NCBI GenBank assembly: GCA_011390155.1
Contig: JAABSW010000005.1
Location: 62,001 to 126,000, forward strand
Reading direction: 5' to 3'
DNA length: 64,000 bases
Origin: Clostridiaceae bacterium
GTDB taxonomy: Bacteria > Bacillota > Clostridia > Peptostreptococcales > Tindalliaceae
Below are positions 34,695 to 42,824 of this stretch, piece after piece. The translations under genes and the position numbers were made by a program. The stretch's first letter is position 1; every line of letters begins with the position of its first letter. Under the pieces are notes generated by a model. It did not search any database. It was not told where the DNA came from and saw only the letters and a program-made list of their open reading frames with translations.

Positions 34695-37169
34695 CTATTG
34701 CAAAATGGAGTTTACACATAGGAATTGTCCTGTAACAGAATTAGGGTTTCTTTTTATTGTAAGGGGAGTTCCTGTTGCAATCACCCGGCCTCCGTGAATT
34801 CCTCCACCTGGGCCCAAGTCAACAATCCAATCAGAAGCTTCAATTATCTGCTGGTTATGTTCAATAACAATCACCGTATTCCCGGCATCCACCATGCGGT
34901 GTAATAGTTTAAGAAAGTGTTCTACGTCCAAAGGGTGAAGTCCTGTGGTAGGTTCATCGATCAGGTAAAGATTCTGACGGCTGCTGCTTGTCAGCAGTTC
35001 TTTGGCTAATTTCAACCGCTGTCCTTCTCCACCTGAGAGGGTGGTTAATGTTTGTCCCAGTTCCAGGTACCCAAGGCCTACATCTAACAATAATTGCAGG
35101 ATTTTCACAATTTTTTGTTGTTCTTTGAACACCTCTAAGGCCGCATCCACCGAAAGGCTTAGTACTTCTTTAATTGAATACCCTCGGTAGTCAACAGATA
35201 ACACCAAGTCATCGAACTGCTTTCCACCACAGACAGGGCACAACACGTCTACGTTTTCAAAAAAGAGCATGTTGCTGGTAACATAGCCCAAGCCTTCACA
35301 GTGTTCACAACGTCCTCCTTTTGTGTTGAAGGAAAAATGCCGTGTCGTTAGTTTTTTACGTTTAGCCTCAGGAAGATTTCCAAATATTTTACGAATTTCT
35401 GCATACATGCCAGAATAAGTGGCCACATTGGAACGCTTCATTCTGGTGAGAGGCGACTGCTCCACGGTAATCACCTGATGGAACACCTCTGTACCCAGCA
35501 CCTGGTTACATCCCTGGTACTCCGCCTCTCCCAACTTGGCCAATATGTCAAGCACCAAAGTGGATTTTCCTGATCCTGAAACACCAGTGACACTGGTGAG
35601 ACACCCAACAGGAAAGGCTACATCTGTGTGTTTCAAGTTATGCATTGTGGCATTTTTTATCCAAATTTTCTTGTCGGAGACTTTCCGGTAGTTCCTGCTC
35701 TGCCTGAACGGCGCTTTTAGATAAGCCCCTGTTACAGAAAATGCCATGTTCATCAGCTGATCCAGTGATCCTTCTCCAATAACCTGGCCACCAAATTTTC
35801 CGGATCCCGGTCCTATATCGATGATGTGGTCAGCTTGTCGCATTACGTCAGTGTCATGTTCAATCACCAGTATAGTGTTACCCAGATCCCGCAAATCTTT
35901 CAGAATTTTGATGATTCCATGGGTATCCTTGGGGTGAAGGCCGATGGTGGGTTCATCCAGAATATAAAGGATACCCGTTAAAGTGGAATCCAGGGTTGCT
36001 GCCAGCTTAATACGTTGGGCTTCCCCACCGGACAGGGTCATTGTTTGTCTGTCCAGGGTCAAATACCCTAATCCAAGCTTGACGATCCGGTGAATTTTTG
36101 TTTTCACGTCTAATACATAGGGTGTCACCATGACCTGCTTTGGCCCTTCCAGGGATGATTCCAACGCTGTCATCCAGTCCAGTAGTTCTTCCAGGGATAA
36201 CAGCACCAGTTCCGGAAGCCGTGTTTCCTGTACAACAACGCTTCGGCTCAATTGATTAAGCCGCTCACCCTGGCAGGCAGGGCATTTTTCCGATACGAAA
36301 TAGTCTTCCAGCTGTTTGGTAATGCCCCCTTTTTCAGAAAGCCTCCGCCATAAGGTGGCGTATACTCCTTCAAATCGCCCTGAAGCCACCATTTTAGGAG
36401 GCACCACATCTGGAAAAAGATTCTTCACTTCTGCACTGTCAAACCCATGGAGCAACATGGCTCGCTGCTCCCGGTTAAAATCCTTAACAGGTTTACCCGG
36501 TTCATAGTCAATCCTGTAATGGGTAAAGGTTTTATACAAAATGCCAATCTGATAATCTTTGTAAGCATGATCCCAATAAGCCACAGCCCCCTCTTCCAGG
36601 GACAGCGTTTCATCAATCACCTCCACTGGGTTAATGTTCAGCACTTCCCCCAACCCCTGGCAGGTTGAGCAGGCACCTTCACGGGTATTAGCGGAAAAAT
36701 GAGAGCGTGTCAATTTATCCATTTTATGCCCGCAGTGGGGGCAGTGTTGAAACACCTTGAACTGCCCCTCAGCTTTTTCCACTTCTTCCCTGCAGTCTGC
36801 CGCCACAATCTCCTCATGACAATTGGGACAACTTCGCAGGCTAAGCTTTTCATAAATCATTCGTAAATCCGTGTAGATGTCAGTGACAGTCCCCACAGAA
36901 GACCTGGCATTTTTGGCATAGGCTGTCTGGGTAATGATGATGGCTGGCGACACATGCTGGATTGTGTCTACCTCCGGTTTTTGGATTCCCTGATACCCCA
37001 TGGCTTCCAGGTATTGCCGCTGGCATTCCTGGTACAATACATCCTTTGCTAAAGTGGATTTTCCTGAGCCGGAAACACCTGTCAACACCACCAGCTGATT
37101 CCTGGGTATTTCAAGTGAAACATTCTTTAAATTTCCTTCCCTCGCCCCTGTTATGATGATGTTGTTCAT
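34695..37169 (-). CDS. UvrA-like excinuclease ATPase (short, UvrA2/DrrC type)
   Basis: 824 residues from the ATG at 37169 (AAGGAG 7 nt upstream). Two ABC cassettes: Walker A GVSGSGKST in each half, signatures LSGGEAQR and LSGGEGQR, Walker B ILDEPTIGLHP and LIDEPTTGLHP, and zinc-finger cysteine groups (CPNC...CPHCGHK...CSTCQG; CEHCEG...CPVCGG). About 110 residues shorter than canonical UvrA, with the inter-motif region of the first cassette reduced, as in UvrA2 and drug-resistance DrrC proteins. Third gene behind tetR and a hydrolase, 26 nt after the latter, so inducible protection of DNA from a small molecule is plausible. Confidence 0.9.
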   Translation of the reverse strand: MNNIIITGAREGNLKNVSLEIPRNQLVVLTGVSGSGKSTLAKDVLYQECQRQYLEAMGYQGIQKPEVDTIQHVSPAIIITQTAYAKNARSSVGTVTDIYTDLRMIYEKLSLRSCPNCHEEIVAADCREEVEKAEGQFKVFQHCPHCGHKMDKLTRSHFSANTREGACSTCQGLGEVLNINPVEVIDETLSLEEGAVAYWDHAYKDYQIGILYKTFTHYRIDYEPGKPVKDFNREQRAMLLHGFDSAEVKNLFPDVVPPKMVASGRFEGVYATLWRRLSEKGGITKQLEDYFVSEKCPACQGERLNQLSRSVVVQETRLPELVLLSLEELLDWMTALESSLEGPKQVMVTPYVLDVKTKIHRIVKLGLGYLTLDRQTMTLSGGEAQRIKLAATLDSTLTGILYILDEPTIGLHPKDTHGIIKILKDLRDLGNTILVIEHDTDVMRQADHIIDIGPGSGKFGGQVIGEGSLDQLMNMAFSVTGAYLKAPFRQSRNYRKVSDKKIWIKNATMHNLKHTDVAFPVGCLTSVTGVSGSGKSTLVLDILAKLGEAEYQGCNQVLGTEVFHQVITVEQSPLTRMKRSNVATYSGMYAEIRKIFGNLPEAKRKKLTTRHFSFNTKGGRCEHCEGLGYVTSNMLFFENVDVLCPVCGGKQFDDLVLSVDYRGYSIKEVLSLSVDAALEVFKEQQKIVKILQLLLDVGLGYLELGQTLTTLSGGEGQRLKLAKELLTSSSRQNLYLIDEPTTGLHPLDVEHFLKLLHRMVDAGNTVIVIEHNQQIIEASDWIVDLGPGGGIHGGRVIATGTPLTIKRNPNSVTGQFLCVNSILQ

Positions 37170-37195
37170 GATCCAGCTCCTTTTCATGTTTATTG

Positions 37196-38074
37196 CTACA
37201 GCACTTTCCCCAGCATGTGATCCCGCAGTGCTTCGTAAGACAAGGCACCTGTAGTATGGCCCTTTTCAATGGTTTCCACCTCAAGGCCTGCGTAGGAATC
37301 ACGTTGAACTTCAAACCTTATAATAGCATCGTGCCTGCCAAGCAACGGAAATACATTGTTGTGCTGATGACCACTCTGTTCAAAGGCTGGCTGGAAATCA
37401 AAAAGCTTCGTCATCAGCTCTGGCTGAGATTTGGGAAACTGGTCCACGGCTTTACGATACACCGAATTAAGGAAAGTGTCATGCATGGCCAATCCTGCCA
37501 ACAGCGGGGTATACACATCTGCTGTGTTAAAGTGTATGTGATGCAGGTTAGTGATATACCCTCCCAGACTGGTCCCACCCATTAGAATTTTTTCATCGGA
37601 TTTGGACCGAATTTGCCCGATGACCTGGTCGATGACATGAGTCGACACTGCCATCATGGCCAGCCAGTTTTCAGTGGCCACCATGCCCTTCATGAAAGAC
37701 TTCCGCTGTGTATGAAAAGGGGCCCTGATTAAAAACAGGTTCACTGGCACTTCCATTTTATCCACTGGAAATATATTTTTAAATCCATAATCATAAGGTA
37801 TTTCCATGGCGCCATGATGGTAGATTACCGTCGGATAATCTTCTCCCTTCCATTGGGCCATTCTAACGGCTGCATCAAGTTCGCCCACCAGGGTTGAGGC
37901 AGTAACGTTATATTCCTTTTCTTCTTTCAACTCCGGCACATTTACTGAAACACCCTGAAGATGTTCTTCGAAAGAAGCGCTCTCCACCTTATTTCTGAAA
38001 TATCCCGGGAAAAACAAAGCCCCTGCACTGATGGCCACTGTATCAATCAGTTTATGACGATTTATTCCACTCAT
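37196..38074 (-). CDS. Alpha/beta hydrolase
   Basis: 292 residues; ATG at 38074 with GGGAGG 8 nt upstream. Nucleophile elbow MGGTSLGGY (GxSxG, about residue 168), acid candidate in LLGRHDAIIR (about 249) and histidine in EKGHTTGA (about 273) form a credible triad. N-terminal 30 residues include a hydrophobic stretch (IDTVAISAGALFF) but no clear signal cleavage site. Lies 25 nt after tetR and 26 nt before the UvrA-like gene; substrate unknown, perhaps the inducer of the operon. Confidence 0.82.
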   Translation of the reverse strand: MSGINRHKLIDTVAISAGALFFPGYFRNKVESASFEEHLQGVSVNVPELKEEKEYNVTASTLVGELDAAVRMAQWKGEDYPTVIYHHGAMEIPYDYGFKNIFPVDKMEVPVNLFLIRAPFHTQRKSFMKGMVATENWLAMMAVSTHVIDQVIGQIRSKSDEKILMGGTSLGGYITNLHHIHFNTADVYTPLLAGLAMHDTFLNSVYRKAVDQFPKSQPELMTKLFDFQPAFEQSGHQHNNVFPLLGRHDAIIRFEVQRDSYAGLEVETIEKGHTTGALSYEALRDHMLGKVL

Positions 38075-38099
38075 TTTACACGCCTCCCATTCATCTTTA

Positions 38100-38699
38100 T
38101 CAACTCATGCCCTTAATAAGGAAATCAACGATTTTTACCAATGCAGATAAGGCATCATCACCCTCGCTGTAATCAAAATGTTCCAGACTGCTTATACTCA
38201 TAACTGTTACATAAGCGCCTATATTGCTATCCAGTCCTTTTTGAAACTCCCCCTTTTCAACGTACGCTTCAATTACTTTCTTAAAGGTGTTCATAGACTT
38301 AGGCATTTCTGTTTTCAAAATTTGTTTTTTGATTTCCTGGGGGCATTCATTGAGGAATTCGTGTTTCAGCTTCGTCATCTGGTCATCGGAGGCACCCAGT
38401 TTTTTCAGTTCTCCAATATAATGCATCATGTATTCTTTGAAAGTCAGCTGGGGGATCAGTTCCCATAGACTGTTAAATAATTCGATCTTAGAATCACTCA
38501 CCTGGGTGAACAGGTGAATGTATACATCATCTTTGTTCTCAAAATACTGGTAGAAACTTCCCTTTGGAATGTCAGCCCGTTTAATAATGCCATTAATGGA
38601 CACCTGGCTGTAATGTCGCTGCGAGAACTCATCAACCGCTGCTCTAATAATCCGTTGTTGCTTTACATGAGGCAAGTTGAAAAATGTTTCTTTTGGCAT
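38100..38699 (-). CDS. TetR-family transcriptional regulator
   Basis: 199 residues; ATG at 38699 with AAGGTG 7 nt upstream. N-terminal TetR helix-turn-helix: IIRAAVDEFSQRHYSQVSI then GIIKRADIPKGSFYQYFENKDD (about 17-60, shown in parts). The C-terminal ligand domain is not similar to a well-known subtype. First gene of the operon with the hydrolase and UvrA-like ATPase; the palindrome at 38721-38748 is its probable operator, giving autorepression. Confidence 0.92.
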   Translation of the reverse strand: MPKETFFNLPHVKQQRIIRAAVDEFSQRHYSQVSINGIIKRADIPKGSFYQYFENKDDVYIHLFTQVSDSKIELFNSLWELIPQLTFKEYMMHYIGELKKLGASDDQMTKLKHEFLNECPQEIKKQILKTEMPKSMNTFKKVIEAYVEKGEFQKGLDSNIGAYVTVMSISSLEHFDYSEGDDALSALVKIVDFLIKGMS

Positions 38700-38720
38700 G
38701 TGTTTACACCTTCCTTAATG

Positions 38721-38748
38721 TGACCATCGGTCATATGACTGTTGGTCA
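38721..38748. promoter_or_regulatory. TetR operator palindrome
   Basis: 28-bp inverted repeat, TGACCA at one end and TGGTCA at the other, around a central GTCATATGAC; 24 of 28 positions are symmetric. It begins two bases downstream of the -10 box of the tetR promoter, an ideal repression site. Confidence 0.8.
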
Positions 38749-38749
38749 C

Positions 38750-38778
38750 ATTATCTCACCTTACACTAAATTTGTCAA
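38750..38778 (-). promoter_or_regulatory. Sigma-A promoter of the tetR/hydrolase/uvrA-like operon
   Basis: Minus strand TTGACA (38773-38778), 17-bp spacer, GATAAT (38750-38755). Confidence 0.85.
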
Positions 38779-38832
38779 TCATTTCACAAAAATAATTTTA
38801 AGGATCTTTTCAACCATTTTCACCACACAAAA

Positions 38833-38861
38833 ACCCTGCCAGAGGATATTTCTGACAGGGT
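38833..38861 (-). terminator. Terminator of the alkD/pentapeptide/GNAT transcript
   Basis: ACCCTGTCAGA pairs with TCTGGCAGGGT (11 bp, one G-U, 7-nt loop) followed by TTTTGTG on the minus strand, 51 nt after the GNAT stop. Confidence 0.87.
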
Positions 38862-38912
38862 GAATCTGCAAGTAAACTTTACTACGCTAATGATGCATGT
38901 TAAGAGGCCTGC

Positions 38913-39455
38913 TTATTCATCGATGTGGAGTCCCATGCACAGTACATCATGAAATTCACCATCCACATAATATTCCCTGGACATTCTGCCTTCTTGAAAA
39001 AAACCATATTTCTCATACAAGTGGATAGCGCTTAGGTTGTCGGCTCTCACTTTTAGGTTCACCTTCCGGATGGATTTCTGTTGCCGAATCCACTCAAGTA
39101 AAACATCCATCATAGCCGTACCCAACCCCTTCCCCCAGTGTGCTTTAAGAATACTGATCCCGAATTCACCTGCGTGTCTGGTACGTGGCAAGGTTCCTGC
39201 CATAAAATGGGTAGTACCAACAAGCTCATCCTTCTCATTCAATGCCACCAGAAAGATGGCACCTTCTTTACTGGCCATACTTTCCAGAAAGGTTTCCTCC
39301 TGTTCCAGCGTTAGAGGCATTTCCCCAGGCCCAAAGGTCAGGTTGTTAGTTTCAGCACAAACCTTATCCAAAAACCCCAGTAGCGGTTTGGCGTCATCTT
39401 TTATTGCTTCCCTGATCATTACCTTCTCCCCATTTTTGAGTGTGCTGGTTGCCAT
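38913..39455 (-). CDS. GNAT-family N-acetyltransferase
   Basis: About 180 residues from ATG 39455; TTG 39461 has AAGGAG at 5 nt and is an alternative. RimI/RimJ-like fold: LKNGEKVMIREAIKDDA (start strand), FGISILKAHWGKGLGTAMMDVLLEW with acetyl-CoA loop (WGKGLGTA, about 111-118), and NLSAIHLYEKYGFFQEGR near 146-163. Acetylates an amine of unknown acceptor, protein or small molecule. It is the last gene of a unit with a pentapeptide-repeat protein and AlkD (26 nt gap). Confidence 0.88.
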   Translation of the reverse strand: MATSTLKNGEKVMIREAIKDDAKPLLGFLDKVCAETNNLTFGPGEMPLTLEQEETFLESMASKEGAIFLVALNEKDELVGTTHFMAGTLPRTRHAGEFGISILKAHWGKGLGTAMMDVLLEWIRQQKSIRKVNLKVRADNLSAIHLYEKYGFFQEGRMSREYYVDGEFHDVLCMGLHIDE

Positions 39456-39487
39456 GAGCAACTACTCTCCTTTCCAATAATCCGCTT

Positions 39488-40360
39488 TTATTCATCTTCA
39501 TTCCATCGAGAGGGTCTCTCCAGGTAATCGGGCAGTTTTGTTGAATCGTCACCCAGTGCTGCATTGATTTGCGCCTGTGTCAGAAAAAGGCTTTGTGAAA
39601 GATTGGCGCCTTTAATGATTGTATCCCTCATATCGGCTCCTATCACATCAGCTCCAGACAAATCTGAACCCTGGAGGTTGGCTGCAATTAATAGCGCACC
39701 CCGAAGATTGGCGCCTTTCAATTCAACGTTACGCAAGTCTTTTCCAGCCAGGTCAGCTCCCCTTTTTGGCAGTTTTATTTGCCTCTTCCCAAATGTTTGT
39801 TTTCTCACAGCTTCTTGTCGCACCAATTCACTGATTTGGAGCAAAACCTCATTCACTTTCATGCGGTATTCATCCATGTTGATGCTGAGAATGGATTCGG
39901 GTTGGCTGTTGGTCAGGGCCAGTGTTTCATTGATGCTGTTCACAATCAGTTCATCCTTTGGCTGTGTAACGGAATGTACCCTGGCGGTGAACAGGTACCA
40001 CAGCAGTTCGTGGAACTGTCGCATCACCTGAAAAACTTGAAACATCTGTTGTGCCTTTTCCTTTGTATCACGCCAGCTTTTTCCATCAAACGTAATGGCA
40101 GATACCTGTTGTCCGGCACCAAAGCAGTCAAAAATTAAGCATCCCGAATAGCCAAGCTTCTTTAACTGTAGGTATTTTTCACATCTGAAATCCTGCTGAA
40201 GGTGTATACAAGGATCAGAAGCTTCTTTATCCATGGGAAAACCATCTCGCTTAAAAAAGTGTAAGGCAACACAACACAGTCCAAAGCAGTTTTGACAGTC
40301 AATTTTCAGGTGTTCTGTTGTCATGTCTGATGCATTGGTGATTTTCTTTTTTATGACCAT
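39488..40360 (-). CDS. Pentapeptide-repeat protein with N-terminal cysteine-rich domain
   Basis: 290 residues; ATG at 40360 with GGAG 8 nt upstream. The N-terminus carries a cysteine cluster (NCFGLCCVAL, then DPCIHLQ, FRCEKY, GCLIFDCFGAG) likely to bind metal. A helical middle precedes about 12 pentapeptide repeats (ADLAG, ANLRG, ANLQG, SDLSG, ADVIG, ANLSQ and others) around residues 205-265. The repeat block is much shorter than Qnr gyrase-protection proteins, so that role is not supported. Flanked by AlkD and GNAT genes in the same direction. Confidence 0.85.
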   Translation of the reverse strand: MVIKKKITNASDMTTEHLKIDCQNCFGLCCVALHFFKRDGFPMDKEASDPCIHLQQDFRCEKYLQLKKLGYSGCLIFDCFGAGQQVSAITFDGKSWRDTKEKAQQMFQVFQVMRQFHELLWYLFTARVHSVTQPKDELIVNSINETLALTNSQPESILSINMDEYRMKVNEVLLQISELVRQEAVRKQTFGKRQIKLPKRGADLAGKDLRNVELKGANLRGALLIAANLQGSDLSGADVIGADMRDTIIKGANLSQSLFLTQAQINAALGDDSTKLPDYLERPSRWNEDE

Positions 40361-40417
40361 TCTGATCGCTCCAATTCCACATTCTATAGATTCTCTTTAC
40401 TCATTTATGATTTTCTT

Positions 40418-41131
40418 TTATATGGTACCTTTTAGAAATTTTTCCCGCAACGTGGGTTCAAATTTTTCGATGGCATAGCGCAACATAGTTCGCGGCATGC
40501 AATGGTAGTGCTTGTTGAGAAAAGCCAGCTCACTGTCCAGGTTGCGATTCCCCACTTCACGCAACATCCATCCAACAGCCTTGTGGATCAGATCGTGAGG
40601 ATGATGTAGAAGGGATTCTGCCAAGGCCAGGGTGTCATCAAAGTCATGTTTGCGAATAAAATAGAGGGTAGAGATAATAGCAATACGCTGCCGCCAAAGC
40701 TCATTAGATGAAGCCAGCTCATAAAGCACCTCTCTGTTACGGTGCTCCAGGTATGGGCCCAACAGCTTGTAAGCTGATGAATCCACCAAATCCCAGTTGT
40801 TCACATAGTCCAAATTATTCAGGTAAAGGTCTATCATAGCCTGTTTCTTTGTTTCGTCTTTGGAACGCTCATATAGGTTCACCATCATGAACAAAGCCGT
40901 GAGCCTGCATTCATGGAATGGGTCCTGCAATAACGTTGGCAGTTCATTCAGGGACACTTGTCTGTAAAACTGTTTAGCCACCTTCCGCTGGTTTGGCACG
41001 GTTATACCTAAGAAAAGATCGCCCTCACCGTAACCTCCTGGGACTGCATTGAAAAATTTTGGAAGGTATTCAGCTTTTTCATCATCAATATGTACTGAAA
41101 GCTCTTTTTTGACTTGTTCAACCAGGTTCAT
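40418..41131 (-). CDS. alkD: AlkD-family DNA alkylation repair glycosylase
   Basis: 237 residues; ATG at 41131 with AAGGAGG 6 nt upstream. All-helical HEAT-like repeat protein of the AlkC/AlkD superfamily, excising alkylated bases without flipping them. Landmarks: YLPKFFNAVPGGYGEGD, VNNWDLVDSSAYKLLG (active-site WDLVD, about 112-116), RQRIAIISTLYFIR (about 147-160) and HKAVGWMLREVG (about 184-195). Followed 57 nt later by the pentapeptide gene. Confidence 0.93.
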   Translation of the reverse strand: MNLVEQVKKELSVHIDDEKAEYLPKFFNAVPGGYGEGDLFLGITVPNQRKVAKQFYRQVSLNELPTLLQDPFHECRLTALFMMVNLYERSKDETKKQAMIDLYLNNLDYVNNWDLVDSSAYKLLGPYLEHRNREVLYELASSNELWRQRIAIISTLYFIRKHDFDDTLALAESLLHHPHDLIHKAVGWMLREVGNRNLDSELAFLNKHYHCMPRTMLRYAIEKFEPTLREKFLKGTI

Positions 41132-41683
41132 AGGTTGCCTCCTTGAATAGTATTTAACAGCAAATACTTGACGTCACTCTGTCGTAATTTACTTGAATGA
41201 TTGCTGTAAATAGGATTCTTAGCTTCTGGTAGAGTTTTACTTCCATCAGAAGGGAAGAATGCGTTATCCAAAAGCAGATGACCCAAATGTATCATTTGAT
41301 GGCAGATACTTAGTTTGTTCACCCAGGGACGTAACAGACTCCCTACACATATTATATAGGTTTTTGATTGTAGCCACCATATCCTCTTCCTCGTTTAAAG
41401 AAATCTATGATTCTTACAATATGTAACGAATGTACTTGATCGAAATCTTCCATGTCTTTAGCCTTACTATTATATACTAATAAAAAGCCAAGGTTTGAGA
41501 ATATCCATTCTCAAACCTTGGCTAAATATTTAATGCAACTTTGTGATTTTTCTGTTTGCATAAAGCAAAGAGAACCGGGCCCTGTGAACTTACATACATT
41601 CATTGACCATACCTTCATTCCAACCTGAAGTGAAAATATATAAATGAGCCCATGTTCTCTTTCCTATCAACATAGTATAGCGT
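41132..41683. other. Non-coding 552-bp gap between alkD and the TRAP genes
   Basis: Contains a strong terminator (41486-41523), a possible minus-strand TATAAT (41351-41356) about 220 nt before alkD without a good -35, and ACAGCAA/TTGCTGT arms flanking about 41150-41215. A 64-codon frame at 41128-41322 has no ribosome site or family. Nothing else recognised. Confidence 0.6.
41486..41523 (-). terminator. Terminator of the TRAP transporter operon
   Basis: Perfect 17-bp stem (arms AGCCAAGGTTTGAGAAT and its complement) with a 4-nt loop; on the minus strand TTTTATT follows the stem. It lies about 160 nt after the dctP stop. Confidence 0.88.
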
Positions 41684-42754
41684 TTATCTTTGTGTGATTT
41701 CGTCAAAGAGTTCTGCACCATAATCGTCTTTGATTTCAGGCCAAACTTCTGCTCGAACCTTGTCAGCCATGGCTTGGTATTCTTCATCTGTGAATTCAAT
41801 GATCACTGCGCCATTTTCTTCCAGCAGATTTTCATAGTATTCTTCTTCATCAGGCGCAACTTCCCATCGGGCATCTTCAAAGTTCTTGGCAGCTGCTTCC
41901 ACCACTGCTTTTTCATCAGGGGATAAATCATTCCATACATCCATACTCATTTGGATCCACCAGATTTCAAACTGTGAATTTACTGGCAGGTAGTACTCAG
42001 TCACATCACGAAAACTGTTCCAGTAACCTTCACCACCAGATCCTATGGCTCCATCCACGATCCCTGTCTGGATTGACGTAAAAGCTTCGGAAAACGCAAT
42101 GGGGGTGGCCTGATATCCCAATGCTTGTGCGGTCAGCTCAAAGGATTTGATACCTGGAACCCTTATTTTGAGGCCCTTTGAAACATTGGGATCGCCAGGT
42201 GCCTCAGGTTCTTTTGTGGTAATAATGCTGCCAAAATACTTAGGATAACCCGCCAACATCTTTATATTTTCTTCGGCAAACATATCGGATATAGCGTTAT
42301 AAAGTTGGCCATCTCGGGCGAAAACAACCTTGGCTTCATCCCAGGTGCTGGCCAGGTAGGGTGCGCTCGGCAGTACGATAGCTTCATTCATATTGGGGGC
42401 TGCTGGTGCCAGTTGCATTTCTACGTCACCAATACCAATTCGCTCCTGAACAAGTGAATAATCGCCAAGCTGACTGTTAGGATACACTTCGAAGGTAAAA
42501 TTGCCGTCGGTGTTTTGTGTTATTTCGTCAATAAAAGCTTTCGTGTCTTCATCTGTAGAGGTTCCTTCAGGTCGTACATGGCCGATTTTAATGTTTCGTT
42601 CACTAAATCCGCCACCAGTGGCTGGTTCCTCAGCGTCACCGGAAGGTTCAGCTGGTGCAGGATCTTCTCCCCCGCCGCATCCAGTCAATACTGCTGTCAA
42701 CAAGAGAGCAAGAACCAATAACATCGATAGATTTCTTCTGGTCATTTTTTTCAT
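41684..42754 (-). CDS. dctP: TRAP transporter substrate-binding lipoprotein
   Basis: 356 residues; ATG at 42754 with AAGGAGG 7 nt upstream. Lipoprotein signal with lipobox LTGC (Cys26) and a low-complexity acidic linker, then a DctP-family solute receptor with the typical LKIRVPGIKSFELTAQALG (about 170-188, conserved carboxylate-binding arginine), and SIQTGIVDGAIGSG. Captures organic acids for sodium-driven uptake. Unusually it is the last gene, after dctQ and dctM. The linked opine-dehydrogenase-like gene suggests an amino-carboxylic or keto-acid ligand. Confidence 0.93.
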   Translation of the reverse strand: MKKMTRRNLSMLLVLALLLTAVLTGCGGGEDPAPAEPSGDAEEPATGGGFSERNIKIGHVRPEGTSTDEDTKAFIDEITQNTDGNFTFEVYPNSQLGDYSLVQERIGIGDVEMQLAPAAPNMNEAIVLPSAPYLASTWDEAKVVFARDGQLYNAISDMFAEENIKMLAGYPKYFGSIITTKEPEAPGDPNVSKGLKIRVPGIKSFELTAQALGYQATPIAFSEAFTSIQTGIVDGAIGSGGEGYWNSFRDVTEYYLPVNSQFEIWWIQMSMDVWNDLSPDEKAVVEAAAKNFEDARWEVAPDEEEYYENLLEENGAVIIEFTDEEYQAMADKVRAEVWPEIKDDYGAELFDEITQR

Positions 42755-42824
42755 TTTGAATCCTCCTTTGTTTTATTTCATGGTTTTATGTTTTATTTCA
42801 TTGATGTTTAGTCTAATTCCATAG

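Noticed and set aside
39488-40360. Qnr-like gyrase-protection protein
   Set aside because: Only about 12 pentapeptide repeats and a large cysteine-rich N-terminus; too unlike Qnr.
41128-41322. 64-codon frame overlapping the alkD start
   Set aside because: GTG start without ribosome site, no recognisable domain, lies over the alkD upstream region; treated as non-coding.
41590-41799. 69-codon frame at the end of dctP
   Set aside because: Mostly antisense-frame shadow of dctP on the same strand in another frame, with no ribosome site.
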